A stretch of DNA of 64,000 bases from Monoplex corrugatus (lineage: Eukaryota > Mollusca > Gastropoda > Littorinimorpha > Ranellidae): positions 29,283,185-29,347,184 of the forward strand of contig JAPXFY010000015.1 in assembly GCA_030674185.1 (NCBI GenBank), given 5' to 3'. The number at the start of each line of letters is the position of its first letter. The stretch's first letter is position 1. This document shows positions 42,500 to 53,200 of this stretch, in pieces. Both the position numbers and the translations under genes were made by a program. The notes under the pieces were generated by a model. That model was given only the letters and a program-made list of their open reading frames with translations, searched no databases and was not told where the DNA came from.

Positions 42500-43725
42500 C
42501 AAATGTCACGTCTGTCTAATGACACTTTGAAAAAGGTTTTCAACCACCTGAAAGAGAAAAATCTATCTTTGAACCGAGGAAAGTGTGAGTTCAACATTAT
42601 TACTAAAATTTTATTGTTTCGCTTTTTTTTTGGGGGGGGGGGGGAACAAACGAACAAAAGCAAGCAAACAAACAAAACAAACCAACAAAAACAAACAAAA
42701 AACATTTTCAGATCCCAAGAAGGTCAAAGTTGTCCATGAAATGCCTGCTCCAACAAATGCAAAGGAAGTTCGCAGTTTCCTTGGCATGATCAACTACATC
42801 AGTACATGTCATGCTTTATCAAAGCTATGCTGATCTGACAAAGCCTCTTACATGCACAAACACATCTTGGTTATTGACAGGATTCCACCATAAAGCATTT
42901 AACTGAAAAAGATTACCAGCGACAAGATAACAAAATACTTCAATCCAGATCTTGAGCCAGAAGTCACCATCGATGCAAGTTCATTTGGTCCTGGTCGTGT
43001 CCTTGCTCAATGTGACAACAAGGACAACCTTTACGTTGTCGCAGATGCCAGTTGAGTGCTGACTGAAGCGAGTCGCGATACTCCCAGACTGACTGCAAAG
43101 CATCAGCAGTTGTATGAGCATGTGAACATTTCCATTAGCAGTTATATGGGCATGTGAACATTTCCATTTGTACTTGTTAGGTCAACACTTCGAAATAACC
43201 TCTCACTACAAACCCCTTGAAGGAATCTACAACAATATGACATCTCTCGAACTTCAGAAAAAGAACTGAAAGATGAGACCTCAGACTTCAACCATACACA
43301 TTTACTTTACAGTACAAACCTGGAAACAGCAGTCTTGCTGATTTTTTTTAGCAGGCAAATCGCTATATCACACAGCGCGATCCTACATTTAAGTTATCAA
43401 TTCAGTGTAGACTGGACACTGGCACACTTCTGTAAGATGCTTTCAGTTATCAAGTGTTCAAGGCGATCCGTGAAAAACTTTTCAGTTCAAAATGTACAAA
43501 TCCTCCCTTGCAGAACCCAGATCGTCATCCCTGAATCATAACAATAGTGGGTCATCAATATTGCTCATGAAGGACATCAGGGTATTGTCAAAACCAAGCA
43601 ACTTCTTCACCAAAAAGGCTGATTTCCGCACATCGACCACCAAGTGGAGAACTCTGTCGAGTCATGCCTGTCAACAATTCCTAACCACCACAGCTCTTCC
43701 AACCCAGCTCTTTAGTTGCAGAAGC
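42500..43725 (+). pseudogene. Ty3/Gypsy relic: RT thumb, RNase H and integrase zinc region
   Basis: Plus strand: NDTLKKVFNHLKEKNLSLNR and GKCEF (42520-42595). A T9-G13-(AAAC)n simple-repeat block then interrupts the frame (42623-42710). DPKKVKVVHEMPAPTNAKEV and RSFLGMINYIS (42713-42805) follow, then a degraded RNase H start (the +1 frames encode YFNPDLEPEVTIDASSFG near 42935-42990) and an integrase H-H part (AHEGHQGIVKTKQLL-like, 43560-43605) followed by SCLS/CQ. This lineage differs from the element at 23-27 kb. Many stops. The integrase core continues at 45855. Confidence 0.82.
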
Positions 43726-43729
43726 CCCT

Positions 43730-45850
43730 AGCTGTGACCCAACCTTATTTCAGCCGGAGAAGAAAGGCCATGCACATTATGCCTGCTGATGGCGGTTGTG
43801 CAGTAGAAGGAAGAAAAATGAGTTAGTTACTAAACAGTCTTGTGTTTCACAGTGCCTTTTAACCCCCTTGGCACGATACATAATTAAAAGTGTACTGCAA
43901 GACAATGGCCTAAACTTATGGGAGCCAACTTGTCAACGGGTACTACTTGTTTCAAATTTTTGCTGCTCTTGTGAAAACATTTCCTAGAAAAGCATACATA
44001 CATTTAGAAAAGAAAAATCCTGAACTGCACAATAAAAGTAAGATAAACGCCTGTTTGCAGGAGAAAGTTAAATTACAGTGTTAGAATAATAAACACAACC
44101 ACGCACGTGCAATGAGAAGTACAATGTAACAAACCAAACTGATCTACCCGCATTCCATCAATGACCGATGCGCTAAAAATACCTTTCATCATAAGCTCGA
44201 ACCTCACTTGTTCATTCAGAACCACAAACAATGCCATATTTACCTCATAATCATAGCCAGAGTCAATGTCAACAAGAGTCCAAACTTGTTAGCCTCTCAG
44301 TCCCAATCTCACTTTTGTGCAAACATTTGTCAATTGAAGAACAGCAAACTGGTGACGTGTGAAAGGACGAAGGCAGAGGCTATGCAAAAGAAGCCATCAG
44401 TTCTGTACACCATCAATGACTTTCAAATAAAGTTACAACAGTATTGATGAACAGAAACACATTTATCCCGCAAAATAGTAGATCTTATCCTTAATTCAAG
44501 ATGTTTTACCACAGCCAAATATAATTGACATTATGTATTATACTCCGTTGTGTTTGTCAGTCAATGCAGATTTGGACACAGTCTAAGAGAATACTGGTGA
44601 CAAACAAGTGTAAGAACTGGTAAATTCACTTATTTTAGAAGGCAAAGAATATATAGGGCCTACAGGTAGGACAACGTCCAAGCTATGCGTGCCACATTAA
44701 AGATAGGCCTATATGTCTGTATTAACAAAGAGGTGTCTTCCAAAAGTTCTCCATGTCACAAAAAGTGTTGTCACCATTCTCACAAGTAAGTAAACTCGAC
44801 TGATCCTAATAAGTATTACATAAGATTTTATTAAACAAAGTGGGATAAGAACGATATTTTGTTGTCACTATAAAATATTTGCAAATGTATTCTCGTTCTG
44901 TTTAAAGGAAACAATACACACGAGTCTGTACACTGTATTACACATGGTGCTTCACGTCTATGTTAGGGAGTCATAAAGTTGACACAAGTGTAGCATTTTG
45001 TCCCATAGTTCTTATCTGTCTTTGTATCTCTCTCTATCTTTCTCTCTCACAAGTGTGTATACTTTCCATGAGTCTGTTATGGTTCTAATGACTAATAAGA
45101 TATCAAGATGTTTAGTTCCTCAACATTATCTATGGCATGATCTTAGACCGTGTTGCTTCCTTGCATTAACACTACCAGGGCCCTATCTTGGACAGTGCTG
45201 CTTCCTTTTGTAAGTAATACCAAGGTCTAGTCAAGGATAATCCAATACGCAAATAAATAGATGTCACCTGGGTAACTGATCAGACAATGGTTTTTCCGTT
45301 ATCACGGCTGGCAACCCAGGCGCAAAAAACAAACAAATAAACAAACAAAAAGAAAAACAAAACAAAACAAGCAAAAAAAACCCCTGCTATCAATGGGCTG
45401 TAGTGAAACAAGGAAAAACTTTCGCAGGCCAAGTTTACAGGTTATGGAACTCTTGAAAAGTGTATAATCATCAAATATCAGATGCTGGAAACGATGACAT
45501 TAAAAGTTCATAGCGTAATAACCAACTGTTTCCTTGGTATAGGAACAAACACAATACAACAACAACAAAAAGCCCGTTTCATATTAACAAGTTCGTATCA
45601 CCAACTGTGAATAACTGTCCCTTGTGTTGGGCTTTTGTGATTTTCCGCTTTCTCAGTGTGAAGATAATAACTCGTTTAATTCCACTTCACCGCAGTACTC
45701 TATGTGCCCCACTCTTTATTAAGAGTGGGGCATATAGAGTCTACTTCCGTTAATCTCACTGAGCAGTGCTGATGTTATCTTCATATTAAAGGCAAATAAA
45801 TCACAAACGGTTAGGGTAGAATTTTTCAAGAGTCAAGAGACAACTTGACA
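43730..45850. other. Insertion-like interval splitting a Gypsy integrase
   Basis: About 2.1 kb without gene similarity separates the integrase zinc region from its catalytic core. CCAAC occurs near both edges (43697-43701, 45861-45865) but that is too short to call a target duplication. A 20-bp-arm hairpin lies near the right end. Confidence 0.5.
45697..45740. repeat. Hairpin, 20-bp arms and 4-bp loop
   Basis: ACTCTATGTGCCCCACTCTT, loop TATT, then its reverse complement with one mismatch (45721-45740). Confidence 0.95.
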
Positions 45851-45854
45851 AAAT

Positions 45855-46110
45855 GTGGATGCCAACAAAACGCATGAACCCACTTCCAAGCAACCACTGG
45901 TCTGAAGTCAGTATTGATTTTTGTGGACCCTTTCCTTCTGGCCAATACTTGCTAGTTTTTGATGCCTACTCCCGTTTCCCTGAAATGGAAATTCCAGCAT
46001 CTAAAGCGCAAGAGCAACTATCCTTAAGTTAGACGCTATCTTTGCTCATCATGGTGTTCCAAACTCTGTCAAATCTGACAATGTCCCACCCCACCAAAGT
46101 TTTTTCCCAG
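45855..46110 (+). pseudogene. Ty3/Gypsy integrase catalytic-core fragment
   Basis: Plus strand: PLPSNHWSEVSIDFCGPFPS (first Asp), GQYLLVFDAYSRFPEMEIPA, then after a frameshift at about 46010 KLDAIFAHHGVPNSVKSDN (second Asp, 46025-46085). Downstream Glu not found. It is probably the continuation of 42500-43725. Confidence 0.82.
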
Positions 46111-47143
46111 CCATGAATTCAGCAGTTTGCCAACCATAAAGTAACATTTTCAAATTGCCAAAACGAACGATACAGAAGAATGTCAGCTATGTCATGTTTC
46201 TTCGACTCTCATTTTCTGTGACAATTTGGTACACTTTGTCATTGTCTTGTCTAAAGTCATCCCTCAAAAGTGTCTGTTCGTGTTGTAAATTTGTGTTTTC
46301 AATGTCATCACTGTATTTTATCACTGTTTATGTGTTAATTTAATTGTTTATGTGTATTATGTATTGGAAATAAACAGCACCAATGAGAACAGAAAATGAT
46401 GTAAGCTCTTTCCAAAATATCAAAAGTGGGGTCAGGCAGGATTGTGTTCTGGCACCAGATTTGTTTTACTTTACAGCAAAACCATTATGAGAAACCTATA
46501 AGAATGCCTTGAGATAAAGGTTGGAGGAAAAATGATAAACATCTGTTATGCAGATGACACTGTCCTAATTGCAGAATATGAAAAAGACTTATGAAACCTT
46601 GTGAATTAACAGAAATACAAAGCAAAAATATGGGGCTGGAGCTAAACAGCAAGTAGACTGAGGTCATGGTAATCAGTAAAGAACATGAAATCCCCTCATG
46701 CAAATGGCACAACTTTGTGACAGGTTGAAAAGTTTAAATATCTGGGAACGGTCATCTCACCAGACAGTAAACACATCAGATAGCCAGCAGAATCGGCCAA
46801 ACCAAAACAGCATTCAAGAAGATGAAAAGCGTTCTTACCAACAAATGCCTATCAATTAACATCAGGATGAGAGTTCTTGAGTGTTATATAGAACGATACT
46901 GTTGTATGGTTGTGAGGCATGGACAGTCAACAAGCAAAGTCAGGACAAAATTGAGGCAACTGAAATGTGGTTTCTAAGAATGTTGAAAATTCCACGGACA
47001 GCAAAGAAACAAACGAGACAGTCTTGAAGGAGACAGACACAAGAAAATCATTAACAAAGAAGATTAGGAAAAGAGAAGCAACATTTATAGGACACAACAG
47101 GAAAGCTGGAGGGAAAGAGAACACCAGGTAGACATCATCATCA

Positions 47144-48106
47144 GGTGCCCTGCCGCATGGCGTTGGTGACCATGGACTTCCAACCATCTCTCTCTCTCGT
47201 TGCCCCCAGCATCTCCCCCACCCTCCTCATCCCCAGCCACTTTGCAAGTCCGTCCAGCATTCTCTCCCTGGGTCTACCTGGTGCACTCTTTCCCTCCAAC
47301 TTTCCCGTTGTGACCAGGTGCTCCAAATCCCCCTTCCTCATAAAATGGCCTATAAATGTTGCTTGTCTTTTCCTAATTTTCCTTATGAGTGATCTACTTG
47401 TGTCTGCCTCCATCAAGACTGTCTCGTTTGTTTTCTTTGCTGTCCATGGAATTCTCAAGATTCTTCTGAGAAACCACATCTCGGCTGGCTCGATCCTGCT
47501 CTGGCTTTGCTTGCTGACTGTCCACGCCTCGCATCCGTACAACAATATTGGTTCTATATAACATTCAAGGACTCTCTTTCTGATATTAATTGATAGGCAT
47601 TTGTTGGTAAGAATGCTTGTCATCTTGTTGAATGCTGTTTTAGCTTGGCCGATTCTGCCAGCTATTTCCGATGTGCATCTGCCGTCTGATGAAATGACCG
47701 TTCCCAGGTATTTGAACTTATTAACCTGTGTCAAGGTTGTGCCATTTGCTGTTATTTTGCAGGAGGGGATTTCATGTTTTTTACTGATCACCATGACTTC
47801 AGTCTTCCTGCTGTTTAGTTCCAACCCCTTAACTTTGCTTTCTATTTCTAGTATATTCACAAGGTTTTGTAGGTCCCTTTCATTTTCTGCAATTAGCATG
47901 GTGTCATCTGCGTACCGAATGTTGTTTATCATTTTCCCTCCAACCTTTAATCCAGGGTCTTCTTCTAGGTTTCTCATGATGTTTTCGCTATATAGTGAAA
48001 ACAGATCTGGTGACAAAACACAACCCTGTCTGACTCCTCTTTTGATGTTTTGAAAAGAGCTTATATTGTTTTCTATTCTCATTGCAGCTGTTTGTTCCCA
48101 GTACAT
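47144..48106 (-). pseudogene. RTE-A reverse transcriptase, C-terminal 321 residues open
   Basis: The longest RTE-A frame in the window. MYWEQTAAMRIENNISSFQN, GVRQGCVLSPDLFSLYSENI and IRYADDTMLIAENERDLQNL (catalytic box) come first. KFKYLGTVISSDGRCTSEIA, LLYGCEAWTVSKQSQSRIEP, MWFLRRILRIPWTAKKTNE, TFIGHFMRKGDLEHLVTTG and the terminal NAMRQGT with stop follow. It continues upstream in other frames (48520-48110: palm A region frameshifted; 48811-48521: KMKPGKAPGPDNITTEMIEA). The intact 3' part makes it the best reference for the family's C-terminus. Confidence 0.92.
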
Positions 48107-48520
48107 ATTCCTGATTATTCATAGATCTTTTCCATCAACTGAGTCTCTCCAGTTGGTTGATCAATTCTTCATGTCGTACCCGGTCGAAAGCCTTGGTGCG
48201 TCAACAAAGCATAAATACAAATCCTTATTCATCTCAATTGACCTCTCTATGATAGTTCTTAGGATGTATATGGAATTAATAGTTCCTTTCCTCTCCACAA
48301 ATCCACACTGTTCTTCTGCTATTTCTCTTTTCTATTCCCCCCTAAACGTAATCCGAGCAATCCAATCCTTGTCCTCATCATGATTAACAGGATTTTTGTT
48401 ACATGACTCATCAAACTGATTGTGCGATGGAGTTCGCATTCTATAGCCCCCGTCTTCTTTGGAAGTGCAATGAAAATTGAGTTTAACATATCTTTGGGGA
48501 TTTTTCCAGTGTCATAAATT

Positions 48521-49518
48521 TCAATTAGGAGGATTGTTATTTTTTCTTAAGCCAAATTCCTCCAGGGCTTCAATCATCTCTGTAGTAATGTTGTCTGGTC
48601 CTGGGGCTTTTCCTGGTTTCATCTTTTTCAGTGCTGCTCTAACTTCATATTTCATTATGGGTGGTCCTTCAAATTTCTTTTTTATAATGTGTTCTTGATT
48701 TCTGTCATCCTCAAAAAGATCTTTAATGTACTCTCCCCATCTGTCTAATATTTTTTTTTTTCCATGATAAGCGTACCATCTTTCGATTTTAAGCAACCAG
48801 TTGATGTGCATGTATTTTTCCTGTGGACAATTTCTTCAATTTGTCTGTACATACCCTGAGGATCCATTTTGTGTTGTTCTTGTATCTCTTTGCATTTTGT
48901 GTTCAGCCAAGCTTCCTTAGCTTCATTGCACCTATACCTGATTTCTTTGTTTATCTTCCTGTATATCTCCTCGTTTCTCTTTGCTTTCCTCCTTTCCTCC
49001 ATCAGGCCCAAAATTTCATTAGTCATCCAGCTCTTTTTTTTTTGCTTTTCTACTTGCCTTAGGGATTTCTTCACAAGCCTCATTTATAGAACTTCTCAAC
49101 TTTGTCCATTGTTCCTCACTGTCACCAACGTCTTCCAGAGCACTGAATTTGTTTTGAACATGTACATTAACTTTTTGACGTATCACTTCATCTGTCTTTA
49201 AGAGTCCAAGGTTTAGTTTGATGTTGCTTTTGGTCTGTTTCCTTTTCCTCAATTTCAGCCTAAACCTTCCCACTACAGGATTGTGGTCACTGCGCCTGGT
49301 AGTGTTTTTGCTGACAGTAAAGAATTTCTAAATCTTTTGTTGATCAGGATGTAGTCAATTTGATTTTTGGTATTATCTCCTGGACTCATCCAAGACCATT
49401 TTCTTCTGTTAGGCTGCTCAAACCAGGTGTTTCCTACTATGAACTCATTCATCTGTGCCCATTCTACAAGTCCCCCCCCCCCCGCTTTCATTTTGTGTAC
49501 CAAGGCCATGAGGTCCAA
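48521..49518 (-). pseudogene. RTE-A endonuclease remainder, linker and RT start (inner copy)
   Basis: The minus strand has four overlapping frames: MSPGDNTKNQIDYILINKRF (49410-49330), GRFRLKLRKRKQTKSN (49270 down), the Lys-rich linker KEIYRKINKEIRYRCNEAKE-like (about 48960-48890) and KMKPGKAPGPDNITTEMIEA (about 48640-48560). At least three frameshifts. The first two thirds of the endonuclease are missing because of 5' truncation at 49552. Confidence 0.85.
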
Positions 49519-50009
49519 CTATATCCTCCACCCTATCCTGTCCCACTTTAGATAGACCTAGGGAGAAAATACGGACTTACGGGGTGGCTGAGGACAGAGA
49601 GGAAGGGAGATGTACTTGCAGCGACAAGGGATAGATTCATATGGAGGGCCAGGATCGCCAACGCCACAAGGCAGGGCACATGATGATTATACCAGTTAGT
49701 TACTGTTCCACATCATATATGCATGAATTACACAGCTGCCTCATGTGACCTCCCTCGTTTAGAGAACTTTTAAAGACAATCAAACATCCAGAGGTAAGGA
49801 AGGATATGTCTTGGCTTCTTTTGTATCAGTTTATCTCACGTGACTGACAACTTCTATCCGTTGATGAGTAGACATTCAGTGAGATGTTCTGTTTACTTCT
49901 GAACAACGACCAAGCATTCAAATAAAGTTTGTCTATCAGTCAGCATGCCCAGCTAGTTTCTGTGATCATTTGAATGAATGATCTCACAAACATTTTTGTT
50001 TATTTCATG

Positions 50010-50205
50010 AATTGAGCAAAATTTTTATTTCATGAAATAACTCCACAGATCAAGTGTGTGTATGTGTGTGCGAGTGTGTGTGTTTGTGTCAAATATTGTA
50101 AGGCAGTATTGGTCGATTGCATGTGTTTGCCTGGTGCGTGAATGCGCTTTGATTTGAATTGTCAAGATTTGGCGCCGTATAAATACTGTACTATAATTAT
50201 TACAG
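50010..50205 (+). repeat. Degenerate L2-type LINE tail with GT tract
   Basis: Contains GT/GTGTAT runs (50056-50090) and the end AAGATTTGGCGCCGTATAAATA then ATAATTATTA at 50163-50200, the same type of end as at 8462-8506. Non-coding. Confidence 0.6.
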
Positions 50206-53200
50206 ACAGAGAGACAGATATACAGGAGTCCACCTACAACAGAATTCAAGGGAGAAGTAAATGTGTTTATTTAAGCAGTAGTTTGTAGTAGCTACAAGGA
50301 AGAAAATTCAATTACCTCACACAGCGCTGATTGTTTGTTGCCTTTCTGGTGATTGTTTGTTGCCTTTTTGGTGGAGTTCAGATGTTACTCGAAACATCCC
50401 CTAGTCTACCAGTTATCATTATGACGTTTATCAGTCCCCTATTTAATACATAATTATGACGTTTATCAATCAGTTTTATGGGTCAATCCACGAAGGAACT
50501 AAACAGAAACACATGTGGGGGCACACACACACACACATTGCCTCTGGCGTTACATCATGCTGACCGCTATACTATGCACATTGTGCATATCTACAATGCT
50601 GAGCAGTTGTAATAGTCTTGAGCGCTTGTTCACTGTAGGGGCAAGACTATACATAGCAAGCTTGGCTTTTGGGAAAAGAAATACCGTGTTCGCACAAAGA
50701 GGAAATCAGTATGTGCAATGGTTCATTTAGTTTGTTGTTGACAGTATTTTATAAGAGGGAAAGAAAAGGAAGTCATCAGGGAAAATACACGGTATTGCCA
50801 GAAATTTGTTGGAAGCAGGTTCATCTCACTTCTCAGCATCAACGGATTCGATGGTAGCCGCCGCAGCAGACGCCATGACATCTCTCCTCCAAATGTGGCA
50901 TACCAGGAAAACAAGTGATCCTATATGCGGTTCCACACTGACCACAACCAGCATGTCGCTCATAAGAACTCTAGTTTAAACAGAAGCCATCATCAACCTG
51001 CCCCTGTAATCAAATGTACCAAACAGCTGAACACATATTGCAGTCATGTTGTCTCTATTAAGTAGAGTGACAGACGACATGATGGACTACAACTTCCTTA
51101 ACCACCACGTTCCATGGTAGCCAGAAAGACGCTGACACATTTGACCTGACCATGCTGGCTGTGAATGGAAGAAGTTGTGGATGTTGTAGTCATAGCAAAA
51201 TCAAAGTGGCCAAACTCTCGGTTACATCAACAAGAAGATTTGATGAACTATGGCACTGTCAGAGGCTGGCTGCCTACATATAGTAATGTTAAGTGTTCAA
51301 AATTTCAATTAACCCTATCTGGGTATCTCCTGTTAGGCAACATCCAACATGAGAATGTTTTCTGTAGCAAACTTACTGGCAAGGAGTCCTGCTGTGTGTT
51401 AAACACATTGCATATTTCAAAGTTCCCATTTTGTCAAAGACAGAGTCAATATATCAAATTTGCAATGTGATGGAGCTTAATAAAAGAAATCATGGAAGAT
51501 CCAATTTATCTAAACATCCTATGCATTGGCAGTCTTGAGATTCTAGTTTATTATGTAATGTAGAAAACAAAACTAGTGGTCCCTGAAAGTGTAAGCTGTC
51601 AACTATTTCCCAATATGGCCAACATGCCCTGTTTTCTTTTCACAACCAATTACAAAAATGGCAATCACAACTCTTAAAAATCCGAAAGATAAACAATTTT
51701 CACATTTATTTAACTCTTCCCATAATCTTCTTTTCTTTCTATTTTTATTTGGGAAGAAGAACAAGCACTTATGAACAAAAGAAAAGTCATCCCCTTTATT
51801 AGTACAGCACACCTGCTAATATTTAAAGGTTCATATAAGTGACCAAGATGTACCATATCTATCACTCCTGAAAACCAAAATCCACCAAGGTCTTTTCATC
51901 TTGCTAGTTTACAAAAAGATGTCTATATATAATTTAAAGCAACACAGACATGAATCAAATGCATGAATGAGACCTTGATGTCATGACATGTTTCCTCTTC
52001 AGGCCTTCCAGTTTGCACCTGACCATCAGCTTTTTCCCAGCAAAATCAATGATGGCATTCATAGCTACAAAGAAGAACAACAGGCATATACAACATTTTA
52101 ACGCAAGTTCCTTAACTGAAACCAGCATCACTGCTATCAGTATTCCAATGTTACTGCAGAATGAGATACTCCACAACCATTTCACTACAATGGTCCACAT
52201 TCAAATCTGCAAATCACAATCAGCAGTAGTATCTATGCGATGTTTACAACCATTACTGTCTCTTGGAAATGCTCATCAAAAAGACTGGATTCAAATAAAT
52301 CCAAATGCAAAATGTGGGGACAAAGACGAAACAACCTGCCATCAAATATGGTCCTCCTTTCAAAAATCTTTACTGGCACTGTTGCAGATTCTGCATTCAA
52401 AATCAAATGGTTGTAACTAATGTAACTTAAAAGAAAACGGTGATAAATCTCCCTTTTCATACCTCCTGTTTCACACCATGAACTTCTCCAGCTGAACAGA
52501 CTTAGGCACATCATGAACTTCTCCAGCTGAACAGATTTAGGAAGTCCACTGACATTTTTTTGTTATTCTGTCTTTTTGTCCTAAACCTGGTAATCTCGTT
52601 TCTTTGCTGTCTTTTATGTAAGCTTGAAATAGGCCAGTTACATGAAAAATGTGCGCCCATCTTGTTCGGTAAATTAAATGCATCATTCTTAATTTGTGCC
52701 CATCTTGTTCGGTAAATTAAATGCATCAATCTTATCTTTTTTATGACTTTCTAGTTTATATTGTGAGTTAATTCACAAAGCTAAAGGTTGATTAAAATAC
52801 TTTTCAACACTGGAAGTTGACACGCATTCAATACAAGAACATCATTAAGCTGCAGAAACGCCAAAAAGTGATTTATTTACTGACAGTTTCGTGTCTTAAC
52901 TACATAAGCTCACAGAAGGAAAAACCAAGACACAAAATGGCTGTGTTGTAAATTTTCTTAACTCACATCTGATGGACTGAACTTTTAGAAGAAGACTCAG
53001 GCAATTTCCTTCACAACCTCTCCGAGATATTTTTCATAATGTGCGCAGGCGAACTAAGATTTTTAGGTATTTTTCAATACTGGAAGCTGACAAGCATTCA
53101 ATACACGACAAAATGCACAGACAGCATTAACTGTGTAATACTGATAACAACAACAACAATGATGATGATGATGATGATTTATACAACGCAACATCCCAGA

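Larger units (their letters stand above)
47134..49552 (-). mobile_element. RTE-A LINE (inner copy), nested insertion with 5-bp target duplication
   Basis: TAGAC at 47129-47133 and 49553-49557 flanks a complete 5'-truncated copy whose tail (minus strand TGATGATGAT) touches the left duplication. Its 5' break lies at the GDFNAKVG coding region (minus strand CTAAAGTGGGACAGGAT, compare 20984-21000). Removing it joins the outer RTE-A frame. Minus-strand order: endonuclease remainder (49518-49273, NQIDYILINKRFRNSLLSAK), linker (49273-48745), RT (48811-47144). Confidence 0.93.
46356..49690 (+). mobile_element. RTE-A LINE (outer copy), split by a second RTE-A
   Basis: Plus strand: the element starts near the ..YWEQTAAMR-type block (46356). 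It runs through a frameshifted RT core with ICYADDTVLIAE (46545-46580), LSINIRMRVLEC (46852) and YGCEAWTVNKQ (46905-46940) to GGKENTR at 47128. After 2.42 kb of minus-strand RTE-A it resumes at 49555 (CCTAGGGAGAAAATA, the PREKI block). It finishes with the family tail GGGCACATGATGATTAT at 49674-49690. 5'-truncated like most copies. Decayed, and by position older than the inner copy. Confidence 0.9.

Noticed and set aside
46356..49690. Twin-priming (5' inversion) explanation for the opposed RTE-A pieces
   Set aside because: The minus-strand piece has its own complete 3' end and tail and is flanked by TAGAC; nested insertion explains everything.
51983..52420. 145-codon plus-strand frame as a host gene
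   Set aside because: Low-information AT-rich translation with no recognisable motif; similar lengths occur by chance in this region.
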